The notes under the pieces were generated by a model. The model saw only the letters and a list, made by a program, of their open reading frames with translations. It did not search any database and was not told where the DNA came from. 5,840 nt of DNA. Origin: an uncultured Actinomycetes bacterium. Its GTDB lineage: Bacteria; Actinomycetota; Thermoleophilia; Gaiellales; F1-60-MAGs149. The stretch lies in assembly GCA_903847495.1 (NCBI GenBank), contig CAINDT010000242.1, forward strand, positions 1 through 5,840, given 5' to 3'. Shown here piece by piece: positions 1-5,467 of this stretch (the stretch's first letter is position 1; each line of letters begins with the position of its first letter). The translations under genes were made by a program, and so were the position numbers.

Positions 1-1002
1 CTCAGGCAGGCGGTTGGCAAGCCACTTTGGCTCGTCGCCGTCCCAGTGCGGGTAGTCGGACGTGTAGCAGAGGATGTCGGGCGCACCGACGGCGGCGAGC
101 ATCTGCCAGAGCAGCTCGTCGTTGCCGTCGGTGTGCTCGAGCGGCTGCGTGGCGAAGCGGATATGGCGCTTCATCGTCTCGCTCGGCGGCTCGTCGAGCC
201 ACGGCGTGTCGTCACGCAGGCCGCGCCAGTTCGTGTCGTGGCGCCACAGCATGCCCGGCAGCCAGGCGATGCCGCCCTCGATCAGCAGGACCTTGAGGTC
301 GGGCACGCGACGGAAGGTGCCGTGCGTGAGCAGTGACATCAGGTGAGCCATGATCGAGCAGGCCGAGCCGATCGTGTGCCACTCGATGTAGAACGTCGGG
401 GCGCCAGCGCCGCTCGGCTGGTGGGCGAGGCCCATGCCCTCCATGCCGGAGTGGATCGCGACGGCGAGGCCGTTGGCCGCGGCAGCCTCGAGGATCGGCA
501 GGTACTTCGGGTCGCCGTAGGGGCGCTCGCTGCCGCCGGCCAGCAGCACCTGGACGAAGCGGCGGTCGCTCGCGCAGCGCTCGATCTCCGCCACGGCGGC
601 AACCGGATCTTGGGACGGCACGATGATCGAGCCGCGGAAGCGGTCGTCGTGGGGGAACCAGTCCTCGCGGAGCCAGTCGTTATGGGCGCGGGCCAGCGCC
701 GCGGCGCGATACGCGTTCTCCATCAGCCCGACGCTGAGGGCGTCGTCGGCAGTGAGGATGCCGAGATCGGCGCCCTGATCGTCGAGCACCTCCTTGGCGA
801 CGATCGTGGCGTTTCCGCCGGGCATGCCGGTCTCGTCGACGGCAAGGTCGCCACGGAACCACGTCGACGGGTTCGACCACGGATAGCCGGGCAGTCCGAG
901 GAGGTAGGACTGGTTGCGGTACCAGTCCCGCTCGGCCTCGTCGATGTACTTGAGGATCTCCTCTGGGTGCGTGATCTGCACGTGGACATCGCAGTCGATC
1001 AT
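1..1002 (-). CDS. Amidohydrolase-2 family protein (metal-dependent TIM-barrel hydrolase/decarboxylase), C-terminus cut by window edge
   Basis: The reading frame is open for 334 codons from the ATG at 1002 to the left edge, with no stop. The family (PF04909) comprises TIM-barrel enzymes acting on carboxylated or cyclic substrates, including ACMSD and hydroxybenzoate decarboxylases. The N-terminus MIDCDVHV carries the D-x-H metal motif (D5, H7). H184 in AIHSGMEG and H220 in MAHLMS are candidate further metal or active-site histidines. IEGGIAWLPGMLWRHD (241-256) and the late SDYPHWD (315-321, with D316) are hallmark family blocks. Members are usually about 350 residues, so probably only a short tail is missing. 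No signal peptide is visible, so it is likely cytoplasmic. The start is supported by GGGAGGAG at 1007-1014, four bases from the ATG. It is separated from the upstream cytochrome gene by 66 bp that contain its own promoter-like box. The family is clear; the substrate cannot be deduced. Confidence 0.9.
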   Translation of the reverse strand, partial: MIDCDVHVQITHPEEILKYIDEAERDWYRNQSYLLGLPGYPWSNPSTWFRGDLAVDETGMPGGNATIVAKEVLDDQGADLGILTADDALSVGLMENAYRAAALARAHNDWLREDWFPHDDRFRGSIIVPSQDPVAAVAEIERCASDRRFVQVLLAGGSERPYGDPKYLPILEAAAANGLAVAIHSGMEGMGLAHQPSGAGAPTFYIEWHTIGSACSIMAHLMSLLTHGTFRRVPDLKVLLIEGGIAWLPGMLWRHDTNWRGLRDDTPWLDEPPSETMKRHIRFATQPLEHTDGNDELLWQMLAAVGAPDILCYTSDYPHWDGDEPKWLANRLPE

Positions 1003-1028
1003 GGGGCTCCTCCCGTCCTGACGCGCCA

Positions 1029-1034
1029 AGGATA
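1029..1034 (-). promoter_or_regulatory. Candidate -10 box of the amidohydrolase gene
   Basis: On the minus strand this reads TATCCT, fitting the TANNNT pattern of high-GC bacterial housekeeping promoters. Transcription would start about 20 bases before the ATG at 1002, leaving a short leader that contains the GGGAGGAG ribosome binding site. No good TTGACA-like -35 is seen. The position 17 bases upstream (1052-1057) lies inside an inverted repeat instead. This is inferred from sequence only. Confidence 0.4.
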
Positions 1035-1051
1035 GGGAACACGGCTTCGCC

Positions 1052-1073
1052 CCTGATTGACCAGCCAGTCAGG
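1052..1073. promoter_or_regulatory. Imperfect 22-bp inverted repeat, candidate operator
   Basis: CCTGATTG (1052-1059) and CAGTCAGG (1066-1073) form arms that match at 7 of 8 positions around a six-base spacer. The nested TGAC...GTCA pattern and the overall size resemble TetR-family operators. The repeat spans the stop codon of the cytochrome gene and the expected -35 position of the downstream amidohydrolase promoter, where a bound repressor would block polymerase. It could instead act as a weak terminator hairpin for the cytochrome transcript; there is no T-tract after it on the minus strand. No regulator gene is visible in the window. Confidence 0.35.
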
Positions 1074-1752
1074 AAGATTGATCGGGCGTCTCCGCCTCGA
1101 TCTCGGCCACCCAGCGGCCATGGTGCGCGCGCGCCCACTCGCGATCAACCGTGCCATCGACCATGCCGCTCAGCGAGGCGCGCGTGGTGCGGTTGACGAG
1201 CGCGAGGTAGAGGTGGCCGCAGGTCAGGAGCACGATCAGGATCGTCGCGATGTCGTGCACATCGACGGTGCCGCTGAAGCGGAAGCTGTTGTTCCGTTCG
1301 CCGAGCCACAGCAGGAGGCCGGTCAGGGTCAGCACGATCAGCAGCCCGATGGTCACCGCCGTGTTGAGCTTCTGGCCCGCGTTGAGCCAGCCCTGCTGCG
1401 GGGCATCACGGTGGTTGAAGAGCCGCCGCGGGCCGCCCCTGAGCCAGGTGCGGTCGTCGCGATCCAGGCTGTCAACTTCGCGGGCAATGGCGCGGATGTC
1501 GCGGGGACGCAGGATCAGGATCAGCACGAACGCGACGCCGAGGGCGATCGCGAAGTAGAAGTGCCACTGCTTCGCCAGCGGCCGATTCATCACCTCCGCG
1601 AGCGCGGGCGACCACAGGCACAAGCCCGTCCAGAGCATCCCGAAGAACGTCACCGCGAGCACCAGGTGCAGCAGGCGCTGGGCACCGGTGAAGCGGCGGA
1701 CCCGGGTGCTTGGCGGTGCGGCGCGACGGACTGGTGGGCTAGTGGTAGACAT
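1069..1752 (-). CDS. Cytochrome b membrane subunit, formate dehydrogenase gamma/cytochrome b561-like
   Basis: A 227-residue protein with four predicted membrane helices at roughly 27-47, 64-81, 131-150 and 164-186. Histidines fit a bis-heme arrangement: H29 in helix 1, H64 at the start of helix 2, and H166 and H180 in helix 4. The 14-residue spacing of the last pair, and the C-terminal block EWARAHHGRW, match the gamma subunit of formate dehydrogenase (FdnI type). Such subunits pass electrons between a periplasmic or extracytoplasmic redox partner and quinone. The ATG at 1752 lies inside the end of the molybdoenzyme gene, with a 14-base overlap in a different frame, which implies translational coupling and a shared complex. 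A weak purine-rich GGTGGGA precedes it. The partner is a sulfite-oxidase-fold enzyme rather than a formate dehydrogenase catalytic subunit, so a formate role is not suggested. Which quinone it uses and the direction of electron flow are unknown. Confidence 0.88.
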   Translation of the reverse strand: MSTTSPPVRRAAPPSTRVRRFTGAQRLLHLVLAVTFFGMLWTGLCLWSPALAEVMNRPLAKQWHFYFAIALGVAFVLILILRPRDIRAIAREVDSLDRDDRTWLRGGPRRLFNHRDAPQQGWLNAGQKLNTAVTIGLLIVLTLTGLLLWLGERNNSFRFSGTVDVHDIATILIVLLTCGHLYLALVNRTTRASLSGMVDGTVDREWARAHHGRWVAEIEAETPDQSS

Positions 1753-2491
1753 CGCGTCCCACCCAGGCGTCGGCGTCGTAGCCGCGCGTCTCCCAGTAGC
1801 CCCGCGTCGCCTCGGGCTCGAAGGTGATGTGCGAGAGCCACTTGACGCCCTTGTAGCCGTACATCTGCGGAATCACGAGGCGCATCGGCGCGCCATGCAC
1901 GCGCTTGAGCGGCAGACCATCCATCTCCGTCGCGAGCAAGACGTCCTTGAGCGTGAACTGCTCCATCGTCAGCTGGTCGAAGTACGGCTCCTCGAGCGAC
2001 TGGAAGTTGACGTGCTTGGCGGTGGCCTTGGGCTTGACGAGATCGAGGACCGTGGCGGGTGTGATGCCCTTCCAGTGCACGTTCTCGACGGACCAGCCCG
2101 TGACGCAGTGGAAGTCGCTGATGCTGGTGACCATCGGCGTGTCCTGCACGTCGCTCCATGTCAGCCGGACCGGGTTCTCGACCTCGCCGTCGATCGTCAG
2201 GGTGTACGACGCGGGATCGAACGTCGGCATCGGATCCTGGACGTTGTAGATGCGCCAGCCGTTGGTCGGCACGATGCCGTTCATCGAGGGAACGGCGTTG
2301 CCGATGCTGCCGACGATGCCGCCGACTCCCATGCCGCCCATGCGCGAGATCAGACCGACGCCAATGGCGCCCGCTGCGATCGTGCCGAGGAACGCGGCGC
2401 GCCCGAGTGGCAGACGATCACGCGGCGTCTCGGTCGGGTGCTGCGGCTCTTCCGGTTGCATGGGCTGATTGTGCCCGAGGTGAAGGTGCAT
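1739..2491 (-). CDS. Molybdopterin-dependent oxidoreductase, sulfite oxidase-like fold
   Basis: A 250-residue protein from the chosen ATG. The molybdopterin-binding fold is shown by DFHCVTGWS with C129 as the expected molybdenum thiolate ligand, by VHWKGI (about 138-143), by HGAPMRLVIP (199-208), by YGYKGVKWL (211-219) and by the terminal GYWETRGYDADAW (231-243). This is the core of the sulfite oxidase/MsrP-like family. The N-terminus has GRAAFLG (30-36) followed by a glycine- and alanine-rich hydrophobic stretch to about residue 60. That looks like a Tat signal or signal anchor in which the usual second arginine is alanine. The start is uncertain. ATG 2491 is preferred because third-position GC rises from there; its GGAG is only one base away. 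ATG 2461 (240 residues) is the alternative, and an upstream GTG at 2563 lies in sequence of non-coding composition. It overlaps the cytochrome gene, its likely electron partner. The substrate is unknown: sulfite, S-oxides or another small oxidised compound are possible. Confidence 0.88.
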   Translation of the reverse strand: MHLHLGHNQPMQPEEPQHPTETPRDRLPLGRAAFLGTIAAGAIGVGLISRMGGMGVGGIVGSIGNAVPSMNGIVPTNGWRIYNVQDPMPTFDPASYTLTIDGEVENPVRLTWSDVQDTPMVTSISDFHCVTGWSVENVHWKGITPATVLDLVKPKATAKHVNFQSLEEPYFDQLTMEQFTLKDVLLATEMDGLPLKRVHGAPMRLVIPQMYGYKGVKWLSHITFEPEATRGYWETRGYDADAWVGRDVYH

Positions 2492-2501
2492 GCTCCGGAT
2501 T

Positions 2502-2565
2502 GACGGAAATCGCACACTTCTGTGGGACGGATTGCACACGTGTGAAGAAGGTCGATTCGGCACAC
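2502..2565. repeat. Three spaced GCACAC-ended repeats in the divergent promoter region
   Basis: The 92-bp gap between the molybdoenzyme and transporter genes contains GACGGAAATCGCACAC (2502-2517) and GACGGATTGCACAC (2526-2539). These are the same apart from a two-base gap and one substitution, and start 24 bases apart. A third, looser copy, GTCGATTCGGCACAC, lies at 2551-2565. The middle copy runs into the perfect 10-bp palindrome CACACGTGTG at 2535-2544. Tandem repeats between divergent genes often bind a shared regulator. The function here is inferred. Confidence 0.45.
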
Positions 2566-2570
2566 GGTGG

Positions 2571-2576
2571 TACGCT
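2571..2576 (+). promoter_or_regulatory. Candidate -10 box of the SulP gene, consistent with a leaderless transcript
   Basis: TACGCT fits TANNNT and ends seven bases before the GTG at 2584, the usual distance from a -10 box to the transcription start. No convincing Shine-Dalgarno sequence lies in front of that GTG; only CAGG is present, directly abutting it. Together this suggests transcription and translation may begin at the same base, as is common in actinobacteria. There is no clear -35, but the repeats just upstream could bind an activator. Confidence 0.4.
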
Positions 2577-2583
2577 CGTCAGG

Positions 2584-4266
2584 GTGTCGGCGCTCCCCCA
2601 GTCGCCTCTCCGCACGATCCTCGGCCGCGCGTTGCCACAGCGCTCGGACTACGTCGGGCTGCGCTCGAGCTGGCGCGGGGATGTCCTGGCCGGCGTCACC
2701 GTCGGCGTTGTGGCGCTGCCGCTCGCTCTCGCCTTCGGCGTGACCAGCGGCGTCGGCGCCGCGGCTGGGCTCGTCACCGCAGTGGTCGCCGGCCTCGTCG
2801 CGGGCGTCTTCGGCGGCTCGTCGCTGCAGGTCTCCGGACCCACCGGCGCCATGACGGTCGTGCTGCTGCCGATCGTCGCGGCGCATGGAGCGGGTGCGGT
2901 CTTCACCGTCGCGATCATGGGCGGCATCATCGTGATCGTCCTAGGACTGGTTGGCCTGGGGCGGACGATCCAGTACATCCCGTGGCCGGTGATCGAGGGC
3001 TTCACCGTTGGCATCGCGACCATCATCGCGCTCCAGCAGGTGCCCTTCGCCCTCGACGTGCCGAAACCGGACGGCGATAAGGCGCTGCTGGTCGCGATCG
3101 AGTGCCTCGGCCGCATCGATGCGAGCACGCTCCGTTCGCTGGCGCTCGTCGTGCTCGTCGTCGTGATCATGCTGACTGTCCCGCGTATTCGCCGCTCCCT
3201 ACCCGCCTCGTTGATCGCCGTCATCGTGGCCACCGGGGCCGCCGAACTGCTGGCGATCGACGTCTCGCGGATCGGGATGCTGCCGTCGTCCTTGCCCACG
3301 CCGTCACTGCCGGTGCTCGACCCGGACACGGTGCGGACACTGCTCGGCAGTGCCATCGCCGTCGCCGCGCTGGCCGCCATCGAGAGCCTGCTGTCGGCGA
3401 AGGTCGCCGACGGCATGGCGGACGGTTCGCGGTACAACCCCGACCGGGAACTGTTCGGTCAGGGACTCGCCAACGTGGCGAGTGGCATCTTCGGCGGCAT
3501 GCCCGCCACGGGCGCGATCGCCCGGACGGCGGTCAACGTCCGCGCCGGTGCCCGCACCCGGGTCTCCACGATCGTCCATGCGCTGGTGCTGCTGCTCGTG
3601 GTGCTGTTCGCCTCGGGGCTCGTCGCGCGCATACCGCTGGCGGCATTGGCCGGTGTGCTGATCGTCACGGCCTTCCGCATGGTCGACTACCGCAGCGCGC
3701 GATCAATCCTGCGCTCCACGCGAGCCGAGGCGGCGATCTTCGTTCTCACCGCTGCGATCACGATCCTGTTCGACCTCATCTTGGCCGTCGAGATCGGGAT
3801 CGCCGTGGCGGCCATCCTCGCGTTGCGCGCCTTCGCACGTCAGAGCGGACTTGAGCGCGAGGACGTCAGTAACCTGACCGGCGAGTTCGACGTCGATGCC
3901 GAGCAGCGGCTGTTGCACGAGCGCATTGCGGTCTACCGCCTCGACGGCGCGCTGTTCTTCGGTGCCGCGCAACGGTTTCTTGATGAGCTGGCCGCTGTCG
4001 GTGACGTCGAGGTGGTGATCCTGCGCCTCAGCGGCATCCGGATGCTCGACGCCACCGGTGCGAACGCCTTGGCGGAGATGGTGCGCGACCTCGAGCATCG
4101 CGGTATCACCGTACTGATCAAGGGCGTGCGGCCAGAAGATCAACCGCTGCTCGAGACGTTCGGCGTGCTCGCGGAGTTGCGGCACGAGAACCATCTCTTC
4201 ACGTCGCTGGACGACGCGATCGCACACGCGCGCTCCCATGTGGAGCGCAGCGGCGCTGTGCGTTGA
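2584..4266 (+). CDS. SulP/SLC26 family inorganic anion transporter with C-terminal STAS domain
   Basis: A complete 560-residue protein, of usual length for bacterial SulP carriers. The transport domain begins at about residue 31 (RGDVLAGVTVGVVALPLALA), with many hydrophobic helices up to about 418. Hallmarks are VSGPTGAM (83-90), IPWPVIEGFTVG (132-143), AAIESLLSAKVADGM (264-278), and NPDRELFGQGLANVASGIFGG (285-305) leading into PATGAIARTAVN (307-318). The cytoplasmic STAS domain covers about 440-550. Its MLDATGANAL (487-496) has alanine where phosphorylated STAS anti-anti-sigma factors carry serine, which is common in SulP proteins. The family moves sulfate, bicarbonate, nitrate, molybdate, dicarboxylates or other anions by symport or exchange; the sequence alone does not identify the substrate. 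The frame stays open upstream to 2158, but that part is antisense to the molybdoenzyme gene. GTG 2584 places the N-terminus as expected. The stop codon lies within a strong hairpin. Confidence 0.93.
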   Translation: MSALPQSPLRTILGRALPQRSDYVGLRSSWRGDVLAGVTVGVVALPLALAFGVTSGVGAAAGLVTAVVAGLVAGVFGGSSLQVSGPTGAMTVVLLPIVAAHGAGAVFTVAIMGGIIVIVLGLVGLGRTIQYIPWPVIEGFTVGIATIIALQQVPFALDVPKPDGDKALLVAIECLGRIDASTLRSLALVVLVVVIMLTVPRIRRSLPASLIAVIVATGAAELLAIDVSRIGMLPSSLPTPSLPVLDPDTVRTLLGSAIAVAALAAIESLLSAKVADGMADGSRYNPDRELFGQGLANVASGIFGGMPATGAIARTAVNVRAGARTRVSTIVHALVLLLVVLFASGLVARIPLAALAGVLIVTAFRMVDYRSARSILRSTRAEAAIFVLTAAITILFDLILAVEIGIAVAAILALRAFARQSGLEREDVSNLTGEFDVDAEQRLLHERIAVYRLDGALFFGAAQRFLDELAAVGDVEVVILRLSGIRMLDATGANALAEMVRDLEHRGITVLIKGVRPEDQPLLETFGVLAELRHENHLFTSLDDAIAHARSHVERSGAVR

Positions 4267-4293
4267 CGCGCCGGTTGCCCGGCGCGTCAACGC
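4260..4293. terminator. Perfect 15-bp hairpin between convergent genes, likely bidirectional terminator
   Basis: GCGTTGACGCGCCGG (4260-4274) and its exact reverse complement (4279-4293) flank a TTGC loop. The stem includes the TGA stop of the SulP gene and ends 13 bases before the 3' end of the oppositely oriented SHOCT gene, so it can serve both. There is no T-run on either side. It may be a U-less intrinsic terminator, as proposed for high-GC bacteria, or a 3'-end stabiliser. Confidence 0.7.
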
Positions 4294-4305
4294 GTCAGTG
4301 CGTCG

Positions 4306-4686
4306 TTAGGACAGCGCCTTCTTCTTGAGCGCTTCGAACTCGTCCTGCGTGATGGCGCCCGAGTCGAGCAGCGACTTGGCGTGCGCGATCTCCGCGGCGG
4401 AGCCGCCGGCGACTTCCTTCACGTGGTCGTCGAACTGCTTCTGCGCGGCCGCGACGGCCTTCTGATTGCGCTCGGCCATGCCGTGCCCATTGACGATCAG
4501 GTAGAGCAGGATGCCCAGGAGGCTGGTGGCGATCAGCAGGATGATCCACAGGACCTTCTTGCCCCCGCCGATGTCGTGACGGCGGAACAGGTCGCTGAAG
4601 ACCGTGATCAGCAGCCAGAACCAGATCACAAAGCCGAAGATGAGCAGCATCGACCAAAGCAGATGCAGAAGCGGATAATCGTCCAT
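4306..4686 (-). CDS. Small membrane protein with PLDc_N-like helices and C-terminal SHOCT domain
   Basis: A 126-residue protein. Two hydrophobic helices lie at about 7-30 and 44-66 (KKVLWIILLIATSLLGILLY), resembling the PLDc_N two-helix module. They are followed by a charged, probably helical linker (72-95) and a SHOCT motif at about 97-125, including AKSLLDSGAITQDEFEALKK. SHOCT is a short helical domain, found at the C-termini of many small bacterial membrane proteins, and is thought to mediate oligomerisation or recruitment. No enzymatic residues are seen. ATG 4686 is chosen because AGGAG (4692-4696) lies five bases before it; the GTG at 4692 overlaps that ribosome binding site. It is convergent with SulP and follows the HD gene in the same direction, across 101 bp that hold a promoter-like box. 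Its cellular role is unknown, although it is a recurrent family in actinobacteria. Confidence 0.88.
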   Translation of the reverse strand: MDDYPLLHLLWSMLLIFGFVIWFWLLITVFSDLFRRHDIGGGKKVLWIILLIATSLLGILLYLIVNGHGMAERNQKAVAAAQKQFDDHVKEVAGGSAAEIAHAKSLLDSGAITQDEFEALKKKALS

Positions 4687-4712
4687 GAACACTCCTAGTG
4701 GGTTGCGTCGTC

Positions 4713-4718
4713 AGTGTA
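4713..4718 (-). promoter_or_regulatory. Candidate -10 box of the SHOCT gene within a near-palindrome
   Basis: On the minus strand this reads TACACT, fitting TANNNT, with the ATG at 4686 about 27 bases downstream and AGGAG in between. It lies within TCAGTGTACTGA (4711-4722), which has five-base inverted arms around GT and could double as an operator. No good -35 is visible. The evidence is sequence pattern only. Confidence 0.35.
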
Positions 4719-4751
4719 CTGATCGCCGCGCGCACACCTGTTGCGGATCTG

Positions 4752-4767
4752 CCGCATGAAGATGCGG
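4752..4767 (-). terminator. Short hairpin after the HD gene, weak terminator candidate
   Basis: CCGCAT and ATGCGG form a perfect six-base stem with a four-base loop, 20 bases after the HD gene stop. No T-run follows on the minus strand. It could weakly terminate the HD transcript ahead of the SHOCT promoter, but a stem this short may be chance. Confidence 0.3.
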
Positions 4768-4787
4768 AGTCGACCCGGTTTTGCGCC

Positions 4788-5357
4788 TCAGATCAGCTCG
4801 TCGCCGGTCAGGTAGCGCGGCTCGGCGAACACGCGGCGGACCATCGGCTCGAAGAACTCGACGGGCAGGCTTTCGAAGCTGGGGTCGAAGCAGTTCTGGT
4901 CGTACTTGGCGCAGAACTCGGCGCAGGCGTCGAACCACGGGCTGTCCTTGAAGCGATCGCGTGCGTTGCGGTCGCCGCCGGAGTGGTGCGCGTAGTAGTA
5001 CGACTGGAAGACACCGTGGTGCTTGACGATCCAGACGATCTCGGGGCGGCAGTACGGGCGCAACACTGCACCCATGAACTCGCCGTGCGTGATGGGCGCG
5101 AGCTCGTCGCCGATGTCGTGCAGGAGCGCCGCGACGATGTACTCCTCATCACGTCCGTCGTTGTATGCGTGCGTGGCGGACTGCAGCGAATGCTCGTAGC
5201 GCGTCACCTGGTAGCCGGCGAACGAGTGTCGCAGCCCCTCGAGCGCTGCCAGCAGACGGTCGGGGAGCGTCTGCATGTGCTCCTCGCCGAGCCGATCGAG
5301 GAGCGCGTAGTCCTCGGCCGTACCGTCTTCCATGCGGATGAATGCGACTGTCTCCAT
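4788..5357 (-). CDS. HD-domain metalloprotein (COG4341-like predicted phosphohydrolase, distant PhnZ relative)
   Basis: A 189-residue protein. HD-fold metal ligands are visible in order: H56 in YEHSLQSA, H80-D81 in AALLHDIGD, H91 in THGEF, H114 in KHHGVFQ and D153 in KYDQ. The motif order matches the PhnZ/inositol-oxygenase-like HD branch, where six ligands hold two irons, and the conserved EHSLQ and ALLHDIG blocks are shared with PhnZ. The tyrosine and glutamate found before the first histidine in PhnZ are not at the same spacing here: F46 and Y49 occupy those places. Phosphonate oxygenase activity is therefore not claimed, and hydrolase or oxygenase remain possible. The end FDPSFESLPVEFFEPMVRRV (157-176) is typical of a widespread uncharacterised subgroup. 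There is no signal peptide, so it is probably cytoplasmic. The start is fixed by GGAGG (5362-5366), four bases before ATG 5357. It lies between hairpins and appears to be monocistronic. Confidence 0.87.
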   Translation of the reverse strand: METVAFIRMEDGTAEDYALLDRLGEEHMQTLPDRLLAALEGLRHSFAGYQVTRYEHSLQSATHAYNDGRDEEYIVAALLHDIGDELAPITHGEFMGAVLRPYCRPEIVWIVKHHGVFQSYYYAHHSGGDRNARDRFKDSPWFDACAEFCAKYDQNCFDPSFESLPVEFFEPMVRRVFAEPRYLTGDELI

Positions 5358-5380
5358 GGGTCCTCCCTCGCGATGAGCGA

Positions 5381-5386
5381 AGCCTA
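5381..5386 (-). promoter_or_regulatory. Candidate -10 box of the HD gene
   Basis: On the minus strand this reads TAGGCT, which fits TANNNT. Transcription would start near 5374, giving a leader of about 17 bases with the GAGGGAGGA ribosome binding site. It lies just after the long hairpin that ends the upstream YHYH gene, where a new promoter is expected. No clear -35 is present. Confidence 0.35.
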
Positions 5387-5410
5387 GCGGTCGCAGAAAG
5401 CGCACGCAGT

Positions 5411-5461
5411 GCCGGCTCCGACGGCGATCGGGTGAGGGCCCGAGGTGCCGCCGGAGCCGGC
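5411..5461 (-). terminator. Long imperfect hairpin after the YHYH gene, likely terminator
   Basis: GCCGGCTCCG (5411-5420) pairs perfectly with CGGAGCCGGC (5452-5461). Inside it, after one mismatch, CGGC (5422-5425) pairs with GCCG (5447-5450). After a small internal loop, TCGGG (5428-5432) pairs with CCCGA (5439-5443) around a six-base loop. It begins seven bases beyond the YHYH stop codon. There is no T-tract, so it would be a U-less terminator or a 3'-protecting structure. Confidence 0.6.
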
Positions 5462-5467
5462 TGTGCG

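Noticed and set aside
343..1035. Long plus-strand open frame opposite the amidohydrolase
   Set aside because: A GC-rich antisense shadow. The minus-strand frame has clear amidohydrolase motifs and a ribosome binding site, while this one shows no recognisable domain.
1057..1827. Plus-strand open frame of 256 codons opposite the cytochrome gene
   Set aside because: The product is rich in Arg, Glu and Gln with no domain, and it mirrors the cytochrome b gene, which has helices and heme ligands.
1069..2491. Formate dehydrogenase operon
   Set aside because: Only the gamma-like cytochrome resembles that complex. There is no large Moco catalytic subunit and no iron-sulfur subunit, and the partner has the sulfite-oxidase fold.
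2158..2583. Upstream extension of the SulP reading frame to an ATG at 2158
   Set aside because: This stretch is antisense to the well-supported molybdoenzyme gene, is arginine- and serine-rich in the way shadow frames are, and would put 142 extra residues ahead of a normal SulP N-terminus.
4698..5387. Plus-strand open frame of 229 codons opposite the HD gene
   Set aside because: An antisense shadow with no recognisable motif; the HD protein on the other strand has a complete metal-ligand set.
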